Source: an uncultured Succinivibrio sp. (GTDB lineage: Bacteria > Pseudomonadota > Gammaproteobacteria > Enterobacterales > Succinivibrionaceae). From it: 64,000 nt of DNA. The stretch spans positions 51,312-115,311 of the forward strand of contig CAKQDA010000004.1 of the NCBI GenBank assembly GCA_934218695.1. The letters run 5' to 3'. The notes under the pieces were generated by a model. The model did no database searches, had not been told where the DNA came from, and was given only the letters and a program-made list of their open reading frames with translations. Position 1 is the stretch's first letter. Each line of letters starts with the position of its first letter. This document shows, piece by piece, positions 44,721 through 53,982 of the stretch. The translations under genes and the position numbers were made by a program.

Positions 44721-47369
44721 TTATCTGTTCAGGTTGGTAGGATCCAGAGAAGGCAGATAATGTGTGCCTGTACCATTAGGATCCGTTATACCTCTTACAT
44801 TGATTGCAAAGAGATCTTTTAGCTCAAACTGAACTCCAATAAGTTTTTCTGGAGTGTGCTGCATGTTTTTCCAGTCCATGTTCATATAGTTTTCATAGAG
44901 CAGTGTAACAGCATAACAGCAATCGTCATACTTTATGCCTAATTTTGTATCAATATTGTAGGATTGCTCAACATCTTTATAGGAAGCGGCAAATGCTGTC
45001 CATGAAGATGATATTGGCAGCTTGACTTCCAGCCCCAACTGTCTTAAATCGACCTGTTTATAGTTTTCTAAATAATAGTTACCGTTCTTATAAAAACGGT
45101 ATGAAACACCAAGCATATATCCGGTTGCAGGATCTGTATAACGGGCCGATCCACTATAGGTATAAAATTCATCTCCATCAGGATTATACTGAGCCTGGGC
45201 GTGGATAGACATGCCTGCAAAAGGCACAACATCAATCAAAGCCTCAAGAGGAGTTCTCGGGTTGGTGCTCAGAGTATCAGTCTGGCGCAGTTTTACTTTG
45301 TTATCTGAAAAGTTATAACCCTGAGCTACTGCTACACGAAAAACCTCGCGATCATGAACATCAAGCAGACGTGAGCTTAAACCGAAAGTCGCCATATTGA
45401 TGTTGGATATTCTGTCAATACCAGCGTAGTGGTGTGGAGAGAACAGTGTATAGTAGTCATCATAACGGTTTGTTGTGTCGTACAGTGCGATGTTGCTCTG
45501 ATCTCTGTAAGGAATATACTGGTACTTGAACTCAGGTTCTAGAGTCTGAGTATGGTTCATGTCCAGAACTTTCTTTTCAAAGGTTGATTTGGCATGGATG
45601 TCAGCTAAGAACAGAGCTCGGTTGACAGAATCTTTATACTCTCTGACGCCCAAACGGTTCTTGTATGATGAGGTTAGATACTCAAGATCAGACTGACCGT
45701 AGTGAGTCAGAAAGCCAGTAAGTCCCATATCAACAGTGGTACCGTATCCCTCATATGCAAGATAACGGGCAGAAGGTTCTGCATGCAGTCTGTTCATGGT
45801 CAGAGTCATATTGTCTTTCATTTTATCAAGAGAAAAACGCGTAATTTCAGTCTTTAACTTAAAGTAGAACGGACCGTATGAGTCGTAGGTATTAGCTTTA
45901 AGCTGAGGCATCATGGCAAAAGGTCTGTAGGTGGAAATATTAGAAGTAGAGAACATGTTCTGGTACTTTCTTAATTCCAAAGACAGATCATATTTGTCCT
46001 GATCATATGAGGCTTTAAAGCTCTGTAGCAGACTTGAATCGGTAATTGCGGCATTTTTCTGACTTACATCGGACAGATAGGTATAGTCATCGTTGCGGAC
46101 TTTACTGTAATCCAGTCTGAAGTTCAAATCATTGTCAAGAAATGATAGGTTCTGATAAATGTTAATAAACCAGCGACTGTAGTCATCATCTTTAGGAGAC
46201 CAGTAAGGATCATTAGGCAGATAGGTTGCGTTAATTTCTCCTGAAAGGTTTTTGAAAGGCAGATATCTGAACTGAACATCATAGATATTACCTCTTTTTG
46301 CATCATGTCCTAGAGTTGCTGTAGCATCATAGTTTGAAGCTAGATTCAGATAAATAGGAGCACTGTAGGAAAACCCTTCACCGGTTTTATATTCTAGGGC
46401 GACAGGCAGTAAACCTGAATGACGTTTCTTTGTTAAAGGTATCTGTGCATAAGGAGTGTAGAATACAGGTACCTTACCTAAAAAGAGTACATCATTCCAA
46501 GCATCACCAAAGTAGGCATCCTTTTCAGTCTTGAAAGTGGTTGTATAAAAATGCCATGATCTCTTATCCACAGGACATCCTGAGATGGTGGCTCCCTTGT
46601 AGGTTTTGGAGCCTTTTTTATTGTCTATATCCATCTTGTCTGCGGTGCCTGACATTACAGAACCGTTTAAGATGAACGAAGCGTTTGTAAGGTTCATCTT
46701 TTTGGTATCAAGATTGTTAACCATTTCTTCATCAGAACTGATGGTGTACTCAGGTTCGTGAATTACGGCACTTCCTTTTGTGGTTAAGGTTCTTGCCTTA
46801 CCGTCATAGACGACTTTATCTGAATTTAAAATTTTATCGCCCTGCGTAACTTCAACGTTGCCGGTATAGGTCAGAATATGAGCCTTTTTGTCGTTCAGCT
46901 TACCGGAAACCCTGTCAGCTGTTACTACCACAGGCGTTTTGTCTGAATCAAACTTCTGAGGGTATCTGTATGAAGGAACACCATAGAAGCAGGCCATATC
47001 CTTACTGCGGATAGGGAAGGATGGTGAATTTATCCATGGTTTTTCATTTAGCCTGTTGATAAGCCTCATAGGGAATGTGGCAGTGTCGGCGACACGGGGA
47101 TTCTGCAGATATTTTGAAGATGCCTCAGAACTCATGATTTCCAGAGTGCGTTCTGAGAAAGATCCTACAATGTTTGCTCTTGGTTTGATGTCAGGAGCTA
47201 TTCTTGTAGTGGTTACAGAAAATTCAGAAACTGAATTTTCTTTATCAGCTTTTTCATTTTGACCGTTATGTTTTTCGTTATCAAGTGCAAAAGCGTTAGA
47301 GACAACAGCCATGCTTACAGCTATTGCCAGTGTTGCCAAAGTAAACTGTTTCTTCCCTTCGTTTTTCAA
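44721..47369 (-). CDS. lptD: LPS-assembly protein LptD
   Basis: LptD is the outer-membrane beta-barrel that inserts lipopolysaccharide with LptE. A signal peptide (to about 28) is followed by the periplasmic beta-jellyroll LptA-like domain (VTADRVSGKLNDKKAHILTY) and a large barrel (PLTKKRHSGLLP onwards). Two cysteines follow the signal region (ACFYG and SGCPVD) and a CC pair is near the end, the disulfide pattern of the family. The 882 residues are somewhat longer than usual. Confidence 0.93.
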   Translation of the reverse strand: MKNEGKKQFTLATLAIAVSMAVVSNAFALDNEKHNGQNEKADKENSVSEFSVTTTRIAPDIKPRANIVGSFSERTLEIMSSEASSKYLQNPRVADTATFPMRLINRLNEKPWINSPSFPIRSKDMACFYGVPSYRYPQKFDSDKTPVVVTADRVSGKLNDKKAHILTYTGNVEVTQGDKILNSDKVVYDGKARTLTTKGSAVIHEPEYTISSDEEMVNNLDTKKMNLTNASFILNGSVMSGTADKMDIDNKKGSKTYKGATISGCPVDKRSWHFYTTTFKTEKDAYFGDAWNDVLFLGKVPVFYTPYAQIPLTKKRHSGLLPVALEYKTGEGFSYSAPIYLNLASNYDATATLGHDAKRGNIYDVQFRYLPFKNLSGEINATYLPNDPYWSPKDDDYSRWFINIYQNLSFLDNDLNFRLDYSKVRNDDYTYLSDVSQKNAAITDSSLLQSFKASYDQDKYDLSLELRKYQNMFSTSNISTYRPFAMMPQLKANTYDSYGPFYFKLKTEITRFSLDKMKDNMTLTMNRLHAEPSARYLAYEGYGTTVDMGLTGFLTHYGQSDLEYLTSSYKNRLGVREYKDSVNRALFLADIHAKSTFEKKVLDMNHTQTLEPEFKYQYIPYRDQSNIALYDTTNRYDDYYTLFSPHHYAGIDRISNINMATFGLSSRLLDVHDREVFRVAVAQGYNFSDNKVKLRQTDTLSTNPRTPLEALIDVVPFAGMSIHAQAQYNPDGDEFYTYSGSARYTDPATGYMLGVSYRFYKNGNYYLENYKQVDLRQLGLEVKLPISSSWTAFAASYKDVEQSYNIDTKLGIKYDDCCYAVTLLYENYMNMDWKNMQHTPEKLIGVQFELKDLFAINVRGITDPNGTGTHYLPSLDPTNLNR

Positions 47370-47451
47370 AATCTTATCCTGTAAGTTCAGTCTGTTCTGT
47401 CTGTTTTAATCAGATATCTGCATTTTAAGAGAGTTTTGTCTTTTTTGACGG

Positions 47452-47763
47452 TTATTCTTTTGGAAAGTTGTACTTTCTAAGATTAGGAGCATTTAAAAGT
47501 TCGCCGTCCTCATCTTCATTCACAGGTCTGCCTTTAATCACACGCTCATCGCTTGCCCAAGCTCCAAGATCAATCAGTCTGCATTTTTCAGAGCAGAACG
47601 GTCTGTACGGATTGGACTTGTCATATACAGTTTCTTTTTTGCAGATAGGACATTTTACCTTCAGAGGCTGTCCTTCAATTTTTTCAATTTTTTCACCTAA
47701 ATCATGAGCATCATGGATAACCTCATTATAAAGTTCTGGTGAAAGCAAATCTTTCAGACTCAT
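47452..47763 (-). CDS. yacG: DNA gyrase inhibitor YacG, with N-terminal extension
   Basis: YacG is a small zinc protein that binds GyrB and inhibits gyrase. The zinc ligands CPIC and FCSEKC are present, followed by RLIDLGAWASDE. The protein has 103 residues, about 35 more than E. coli at the N-terminus. Whether that extension is translated depends on the start; the ATG at 47763 overlaps the zapD stop, supporting it. Confidence 0.9.
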   Translation of the reverse strand: MSLKDLLSPELYNEVIHDAHDLGEKIEKIEGQPLKVKCPICKKETVYDKSNPYRPFCSEKCRLIDLGAWASDERVIKGRPVNEDEDGELLNAPNLRKYNFPKE

Positions 47764-48509
47764 TGCTGTAAGTTACTCTTGATATAAGCAATCTTAAATG
47801 GAATATCACCTACTTTTGACTCTTTGTCAAAAGGTAAAAATCTGATGTTCACACGTGACTGGAAACCACTGACCACAGGGTAGCCTGCCACATTCTCATC
47901 ATACTGAATGTTGATTAGGTCACAGGTATCGGCACTTTCCTGCATGAAACCTGACTTTGCCACTCTGTCAGAGAAGTTAGCACACAGTCGCCACAGGTAG
48001 AGAATGGTGTAAACAGGGATCCTGATGCAGTCGAACTCGTGCAACCACTTGTCGACACTCTGTTTTTTCTTTTCGACGCTCTGAGAAAACCAGTAGGTAA
48101 AAAGAGGGGTATCAAAGCAGTTGATGCCGCTTGGAGTTAAAAATCTTGGTTTAATAAGTTCGATAATAGGATCGTCCTTTAGGACTGTTCTCTGTCTTGT
48201 AAAGGAGTCTAAAGCGGTTTTCGCTTCGGCGATCTTCTGACGTAATACGGATACAAAATCCCTGTCGCATTCAGGATCTGTAAGCCAGCCTTTTAATCTG
48301 CTGTCACATTTTTCAAGATCTTTTAATAATTCTATTTTGATGGAACTTGATCCATCTACAAGATCGATGAAATCAACTACTGAGCGTAAAAGAAACATCA
48401 CGTTCTGGATAGAATCGAGATCTGTACTTTGCTCAGCATTTTTAAAAACCTGTTCTAATTTTAGGTATGTTCTAGCTTTTGGGCTTAAAGGAAATTCGTA
48501 ATTAAACAT
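47760..48509 (-). CDS. zapD: Cell division protein ZapD
   Basis: ZapD cross-links FtsZ protofilaments through the FtsZ C-terminal peptide. The 249-residue helical protein begins with the family pattern YEFPLSPKARTYLKLE and ends with a beta-rich domain having VNIRFLPFDKE. It is placed between coaE and yacG as in E. coli. Its presence matters for the two FtsZ proteins, since only the first carries the tail that ZapD binds. Confidence 0.92.
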   Translation of the reverse strand: MFNYEFPLSPKARTYLKLEQVFKNAEQSTDLDSIQNVMFLLRSVVDFIDLVDGSSSIKIELLKDLEKCDSRLKGWLTDPECDRDFVSVLRQKIAEAKTALDSFTRQRTVLKDDPIIELIKPRFLTPSGINCFDTPLFTYWFSQSVEKKKQSVDKWLHEFDCIRIPVYTILYLWRLCANFSDRVAKSGFMQESADTCDLINIQYDENVAGYPVVSGFQSRVNIRFLPFDKESKVGDIPFKIAYIKSNLQQ

Positions 48510-48533
48510 AACCTTATAAAGTACTCTAATGCA

Positions 48534-49199
48534 TTAAATTCTGCTGTTTGCCAGCTGTTGGTATAGATTATGTAATTTTAACACGAGATCGGTCTTTTTA
48601 TCTAAAGGAGAGCTATCAGATTTAATTAAATCATCAGCTTTTTTTATTCTTGTTTTTCTGTCAACCTGTGAGGCTATCATAGAGAGGGCAAGTTCTCTGT
48701 CTATGCTGTCCCGTAGCATAAGTCTTTTAAGCTGTAAGGATGGTTCCACATCAACCACTAAAATTCTGTCTACCATAAACTCAAGGTGGTGCTCAAAGAG
48801 CAGGGGAATACATACAATTACATACGGAGAGGTCTTTTCCATGACCTGACGGACAGTTTCATTTTCGATGGCAGGTGCCATAAGTGCGTTTAAATCCTTT
48901 AGGTTTTCAGGATGACAGTTATCAAAAGCGATCTTCCTTAGCAGACGTCTGTCTAAACAGCCGTCATCTTTGATGATGTTCTGGCCGAACCGTTCAGCTA
49001 GTTTTCCTAACAGAGCGGTACCCGGCATAACAACTTCTCTTGCAACAACATCAGTATCAACAACAGGAACATTAAGTTTTGAAAACAGGGATGCTATGCC
49101 AGATTTTCCGCAGGCAATACCCCCTGTAAGACCGACTCTAAAAGGAGATTTTAGAGTGGGATTTAAAGTAGCTAAATTTGAAGATAATTTACAGGACAT
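48534..49199 (-). CDS. coaE: Dephospho-CoA kinase
   Basis: CoaE phosphorylates dephospho-CoA, the last step of coenzyme A synthesis. The P-loop is GLTGGIACGKS at about 23-33, with DTDVVAREVV and PLLFEHH as further family motifs. The frame extends to a TTG at 49211, but the ATG at 49199 is the likely start. It is the first gene of the coaE-zapD-yacG set. Confidence 0.94.
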   Translation of the reverse strand: MSCKLSSNLATLNPTLKSPFRVGLTGGIACGKSGIASLFSKLNVPVVDTDVVAREVVMPGTALLGKLAERFGQNIIKDDGCLDRRLLRKIAFDNCHPENLKDLNALMAPAIENETVRQVMEKTSPYVIVCIPLLFEHHLEFMVDRILVVDVEPSLQLKRLMLRDSIDRELALSMIASQVDRKTRIKKADDLIKSDSSPLDKKTDLVLKLHNLYQQLANSRI

Positions 49200-49324
49200 A
49201 AATAAAATCAAAAAATTCAGTAGAATACAGATGAATACTGATATTTTAAGGTATTTTTTGTTGAAATTTGTGTAGAATAGATCAATTAGCGGAAAATTTA
49301 TAAAAATATATTATTGGGTAAACT

Positions 49325-49837
49325 GTGAAAAATATAAAAAAAAGCCTGAGTGCACTATTTGTATGTGCACTTGTAGCAGGCTGTTCTTCAGATGATGGAA
49401 ATGCAGTAAAGTCACTGCTGCCGGGCGGACTTAGCATTAATGACAGGGCTATCTATTTAAGAGGTGAGATGAATGACTATGAGGCATCCGAGACTTACCG
49501 TTTAAGAAAGGATGGTCACGGTTACTGCACTCTGGCTACATTACGCTCCGACTGGGCTCCATACAAGTTTAAGTTTGCCGATGAGAACTGGACAAAGGGA
49601 ACAAACTTCGGATTTTTAACACCTCCTGGAGTATTAAGAGACGGTGCCCGTTCAGTTGAATTAAATCCAAATTCAAAGTTTGAAGAGATAAGCTACTATC
49701 CAAAGACAGACGGTGTATACCGATTCTGCCTCATTCCAAAGAATGACAGATACTATGTAACTGTAACAAAAAGCTCTAAAAAAGAGCTTCCTTCAATGGC
49801 ACAGCTGATTGATATGTCACGAAGCGACTTTGAATAA
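49325..49837 (+). CDS. Lipoprotein with carbohydrate-binding-like fold
   Basis: The GTG-started 170-residue product has a signal peptide ending in the lipobox VAGC (Cys20), so it is a lipoprotein. After a short spacer, IYLRGEMNDYEASETYRLRK and APYKFKFADENW resemble the early-set or starch-binding-like domain found at the N-terminus of pullulanases. No catalytic domain follows. It may bind glucan at the cell surface, or only share the fold. Confidence 0.65.
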   Translation: MKNIKKSLSALFVCALVAGCSSDDGNAVKSLLPGGLSINDRAIYLRGEMNDYEASETYRLRKDGHGYCTLATLRSDWAPYKFKFADENWTKGTNFGFLTPPGVLRDGARSVELNPNSKFEEISYYPKTDGVYRFCLIPKNDRYYVTVTKSSKKELPSMAQLIDMSRSDFE

Positions 49838-50007
49838 CCGATATTTAGATAATCTGTTAAAAAAACTTTCTTAAAGATAAAGTAAAGATACAAATCAACA
49901 TATAACTGGTGTTAGGTTATATGTTGATTCAGAATGAGCACACCACAATTTCTTTTCTTCAATCAAAGATCTATTCAATCAGAAACTCCAAAATTTCAGG
50001 ACGCATT

Positions 50008-50904
50008 ATGGGCTCAAGAATATCAGAACTAATGGTCAACTTTAACGATTATCTGTTACTGGAGAATGGTCTTTCTGCGCTTACAATCAAAGCTTACTGT
50101 GCTGATGTGGAGAGGTTTTTCAACTTTTTGGAAAAGACTTCTGGGGTGAAGGATGAGCATTTTACACAGGAGCATATAGAAGCATTCCTAAAAGAGAATA
50201 TTGATCATGAGACAAGTTCGAATGCCAGGTTTCTCTGTTCATTAAGAGCCTTTACAGGATTTTTAAAAAAAGAAAAACTCATTGATACTGATCCCTGTGT
50301 GCGTATTGAGAATCCAAAACTTATAAGAAACATACCTCACGTAATGTCTGAAGGTTGTGTAAGTGCTTTTTTAGATGCACCTGATCTTTCAACACATACA
50401 GGATTAAGAGACAAGGCAATGCTTGAGACTGTCTATGCTACAGGTCTTAGAATCAGTGAACTTATCTCATTAAAGTTTGACAATGTGAATTTTACTGACG
50501 GCTTTGTCATCGTAAGAGGTAAGGGTGATAAGGAAAGACTGGTGCCTCTGTGTGAAGATGCTGTTTACTGGATAGAGCAGTATGTAAATACTTTGAGAAA
50601 AGAAAAAGATCCTGACAGAAGGTGTCCGTATATATTTTTATCCGGCAAGGGGGTTGCACCCATCACAAGAATTGCCTTCTGGTACCGTATTAAAGCTTAT
50701 GGAAAACAGCTGGGGTTAACTGACAGTTTTTCACCGCACTCATTTCGTCATGCCTTTGCGACACATCTTTTAAATCATGATGCGGATTTGCGTTCTGTGC
50801 AGATGCTACTGGGCCATTCATCACTTACAACAACACAGATTTATACCCATGTGGCCACTGAGCGTATGCATCAGGTTTACAGCAAGGCTCATCCTAGATC
50901 CTAG
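50008..50904 (+). CDS. xerD: Site-specific tyrosine recombinase XerD
   Basis: XerD with XerC resolves chromosome dimers at dif. From the ATG at 50008 (AGGA 6 bases upstream) the protein has 298 residues, the E. coli length, and the catalytic residues fall at the canonical numbers: Arg148, His244, Arg247, His270 and Tyr279. The longer frame from 49909 is therefore rejected. No dif site is evident in the window. Confidence 0.95.
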   Translation: MGSRISELMVNFNDYLLLENGLSALTIKAYCADVERFFNFLEKTSGVKDEHFTQEHIEAFLKENIDHETSSNARFLCSLRAFTGFLKKEKLIDTDPCVRIENPKLIRNIPHVMSEGCVSAFLDAPDLSTHTGLRDKAMLETVYATGLRISELISLKFDNVNFTDGFVIVRGKGDKERLVPLCEDAVYWIEQYVNTLRKEKDPDRRCPYIFLSGKGVAPITRIAFWYRIKAYGKQLGLTDSFSPHSFRHAFATHLLNHDADLRSVQMLLGHSSLTTTQIYTHVATERMHQVYSKAHPRS

Positions 50905-51063
50905 TTTATTTTTTCAAAAGCCAGCAAATCTTAAATGAGACCTGCGTGCATGTCAGTAAATATACTGATGTGTATAATAGAGACAGCAATTGATTTTAGA
51001 AAAACAACTATAAAAAGAATTTTGCTTTTTTGAGCTAATGTTAATTGGAAAAGAATAGGCAGC

Positions 51064-51978
51064 ATGCAACTTTCATACAGAAAACTGTTTTCAGACAGTA
51101 ATAACATTGAATACTCTGTGGTTAAGACTATGAGTACAAGATGTCTGTGTCTGCAGGGGAACAGACAGAGTCTGCCAAGAATTAAAAAGGCTTATAAAAG
51201 CGCTCAGGTTTTTTATAAAGGTGCTCCAGAAAATATCTTTGAGCCCATATCCATCAATGAAAATGCTCAAGGTAATTTAGTAAATGCACTTTTTAGCTAT
51301 CAGGACTCAGGCTTTTTAAAAGATTTTTTAAGTGTAGTCCCTCCTGAGTGGCAGTATGCGGCAGGAAAAAAAATTGGCAGAATTTTAAAAGACCTTCACT
51401 CACTTCCTCTTACACAAGATCAGATGGAAAAAGCTAACAGAAGACACTCCTCATATATGGACAGGATTGCCTCATATGTAGGTGAGTTGCCCCGTCTTAA
51501 AAATGATCGGTATGCGATGGAAGCCATCTCAAGCCGGTATGACTATTTTTCAATTTTCAGACCTGTTATGAGGTACGGTTCACTAAAGTACCAGAAGATC
51601 CTGACTACTCACGACGGTACAATCTTACTGCTTCCTTCATATTCATATGGACCTGGCTGCATGTGTGAGGATTTTGCCTCTTTAGAATTTGAAAATGGCG
51701 GACTTTATCCGGTGCTGTGTGCAGGGGTAATTGATGGATACTTTTCATCAGTGGTTCCTGTAAAATTCTGGATGCACTTTGCTTTGTACAGTGCACTTTA
51801 CTCCCTGTGGAAATGTGCTTTAAAGGGAAAAGAGAGCAAAGAAATGTATATTAGGATGCAGTTGAATTCAGACAGAATAAGAGAGGATTTTGACAACTTT
51901 AAAAGGCCAGTTCCCAACTGGTATTCAGATCCTGAGCTTTTGAAAATCAAGGAAAAGGCGGTAAAGCTGGCTTTGTAA
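51064..51978 (+). CDS. Aminoglycoside-phosphotransferase-fold protein, probable pseudokinase
   Basis: A 304-residue protein with the layout of the APH-type phosphotransferase family: GKKIGRILKDLHSL in the N-lobe/C-lobe link and CAGVIDGYFSSVVPVKFW near the C-terminus, which match the family. The catalytic segment is degenerate. Where HGD is expected the sequence is RYGSLKYQKIL, and the DFN-type metal motif reads LLPSYSYGPG. The frame is open throughout, so loss of catalysis seems selected or tolerated. It stands alone after xerD. The family match is from pattern memory. Confidence 0.55.
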   Translation: MQLSYRKLFSDSNNIEYSVVKTMSTRCLCLQGNRQSLPRIKKAYKSAQVFYKGAPENIFEPISINENAQGNLVNALFSYQDSGFLKDFLSVVPPEWQYAAGKKIGRILKDLHSLPLTQDQMEKANRRHSSYMDRIASYVGELPRLKNDRYAMEAISSRYDYFSIFRPVMRYGSLKYQKILTTHDGTILLLPSYSYGPGCMCEDFASLEFENGGLYPVLCAGVIDGYFSSVVPVKFWMHFALYSALYSLWKCALKGKESKEMYIRMQLNSDRIREDFDNFKRPVPNWYSDPELLKIKEKAVKLAL

Positions 51979-51999
51979 CCTGTCCTGTAAAAAAACAGT

Positions 52000-52585
52000 T
52001 TATTTGGCAAGATCCTCTATCACACATGAATGCTGTTTGCAGTAACTGATTCCGCTTAAAAGAATGTTGTCTGTGTATTCTTTTGCTCTAGTTTTGTATT
52101 GTCAGGATACTGTCTGAAGACAAAATCCCATTCATCTATGATAAAGATAAATCTCTTTTTTAAGGTTGCTATGGTTTTTGATAACGACTAGTTTCTGTTT
52201 TCTTCAAATCTGTCCTTATAGGTTTCCTTTAATTCTTTGACAACCTTTGAGTTAAGATTTTCAAGATATCTGTTTCCATTATGTTTATCATCGAAAGTCA
52301 TCATATCAAGACAGATGACTCATGCTGATTCAGATGCTTTTCAAAATCAGATGATGCGGCAATTTTCAGATCAGAGAAGAGTTCTTTTGAGTCACAACAT
52401 TTCTAATAATGCGCATTGAGAGTTTTTACGGTAACACTTTTTCCAAAACGTCTTGGCCGTGTCACACAGATAAACCTGTTTTCTGTATCAATAGTTTGAT
52501 TCGTTAATGAGAGCAGATCACTCTTATCTATGTATTCAGAATTTCAAACAATTTTAAAAGTTAGGTAGTTAACATTAACATACAT
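52000..52585 (-). pseudogene. Decayed AAA-ATPase/PD-(D/E)XK family gene
   Basis: From the minus-strand ATG at 52585 the sequence reads MYVNVNYLTFKIV, a TGA, then NSEYIDKSDLLSLTNQTI and the P-loop VTRPRRFGKSV, after which stops and frameshifts accumulate. Family-like pieces such as KELFSDLKIA and HSCVIEDLAK continue down to the TAA at 52000. The C-terminal nuclease part is gone. It belongs to the same broad family as the gene at 38,317. Confidence 0.7.
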
Positions 52586-52879
52586 AAAGTTCTCTCTTGA
52601 ATTAACAAGTTTATTCATGAATAGCATTTCAATATATCAGTAAAACAATTTAGGAAAATTTAAGTTATCACGACTTTTATAAGAACAAACCTTGCACTGA
52701 TAGAAAGTGCAATATTAAAGAATGAGACTTAGCAGAATTGTATCTGAAGGCTTATATAGGAGATGTGTTTAAAAAAATAGATTTGGATCAATTTATTGAA
52801 TTTTGATATTTAATAAGTCAAAATCTGACTTATTAAATGACTATAATTGACTTGAATTTGATTAAGTAATGAGGTGCCC

Positions 52880-53458
52880 ATGAGTAAGAAAACAGACACA
52901 GAAAAGTCTAATATTGTGATTGACAGTGGCTGCTTTAATGAACCTCGGCAGCCATTGATTCAGAGCACAAATGAAAAGAAATACAACGTCAAATTTGATA
53001 ATGACGATTTGAATCTTTTGAATGCTCTGCAGGAGCATTATGGCATTAAGAATAAATCTGATCTTATAGAACTTATCTTATGTACTTATCTAAAAAAATC
53101 TCTTCACGAAGATGGCGTGGCTGCGGATGTGGCACTGGCAATTGGCCTTGTTGCTGATGCCTATGCAGGAAGAGGAGAACTGTCATCAGATGTATCATCA
53201 TGGACAGATGAGGTGGCATCTGTTCCTTACTATGTTTCCTCAGTATTAACCTATGGGCCTACAGGCAAAAAAACAGGATTTTTACACGACGGTGTTGCTC
53301 ATTCAGACAGCTATCTGCAGGTTGGTGTAAAACTGCTGCAGTTTTGTGAGCGCGAAGATCTTATTTCTTCACCACAGTACAAGAAGCTCTTTAAGAGCCT
53401 GGAAAAATGGAATCTTCTGACAAAGTATCAGAGAAAGAATGACGGTAAATCTCAATAG
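52880..53458 (+). CDS. Hypothetical protein with ribbon-helix-helix-like segment
   Basis: A 192-residue protein. Residues 38-75 or so, KYNVKFDNDDLNLLNALQEH then KSDLIELILCTYL, have the strand-helix-helix pattern of CopG/MetJ-type DNA-binding proteins. GAGG lies 6 bases before the ATG at 52880; the GTG at 52874 is less likely. The rest is soluble and unrecognised. It is followed after about 65 bases by a second small gene with a similar segment, so the two may act together. Confidence 0.55.
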   Translation: MSKKTDTEKSNIVIDSGCFNEPRQPLIQSTNEKKYNVKFDNDDLNLLNALQEHYGIKNKSDLIELILCTYLKKSLHEDGVAADVALAIGLVADAYAGRGELSSDVSSWTDEVASVPYYVSSVLTYGPTGKKTGFLHDGVAHSDSYLQVGVKLLQFCEREDLISSPQYKKLFKSLEKWNLLTKYQRKNDGKSQ

Positions 53459-53524
53459 TGCAGTTGTGTCTTATGGAAAGGCAATATGATGCAGTCTTAT
53501 AAGAAGGCCTAAGGAATAAAGAAA

Positions 53525-53941
53525 ATGAGTATAATTCAGGACATACAAAACAGAGCTCTTGATGAGGGCAGGATCAAAGCAGAGAACGTAAACAGCTATA
53601 AAGTATTAAGTGTAAGACCTGGTAGTCAATTATCAGCTCTAATTGAGGTTCTGGCGTTTCTGGATGGAAAATCGCCTTCTGAATTTATCTGTTCAAATTT
53701 CTCTAAAGCACTGCATGACTTTACTTTAATGTCAAAGGAACATACTAAACCATTACAAAAAAGTGTGGAACAGAGTCTAAAAAAATCGCCAAAACATGTT
53801 TTTAAAAAGGAAAGCTCTATTGGAATGCTAGAAGAGGAGGGGGTAATTAAGGTACAGTCGAATGATAACAATGATCCTATTGATGGCTCATTAAGACTGT
53901 TAAAACATGGTTTTAATGACAGTGACATGTTAAAAAAGTAA
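53525..53941 (+). CDS. Hypothetical protein, possible second ribbon-helix-helix protein
   Basis: A 138-residue protein with a short strand, YKVLSVRPG, then SQLSALIEVLAFLDG and SPSEFICSNFSKAL as two helices, again like a ribbon-helix-helix fold. The C-terminal half is basic, then acidic, and probably flexible. AAGGAATAAAG precedes the ATG. I recognise no family; the pairing with the upstream gene is the only clue. Confidence 0.5.
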   Translation: MSIIQDIQNRALDEGRIKAENVNSYKVLSVRPGSQLSALIEVLAFLDGKSPSEFICSNFSKALHDFTLMSKEHTKPLQKSVEQSLKKSPKHVFKKESSIGMLEEEGVIKVQSNDNNDPIDGSLRLLKHGFNDSDMLKK

Positions 53942-53982
53942 AAATATCCGCAGATTAAATGACAGAACAGTATACAGAGCTT

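Noticed and set aside
52237..52419. 60-codon plus-strand frame
   Set aside because: It lies opposite the decayed AAA-ATPase gene, whose family motifs explain the sequence better.
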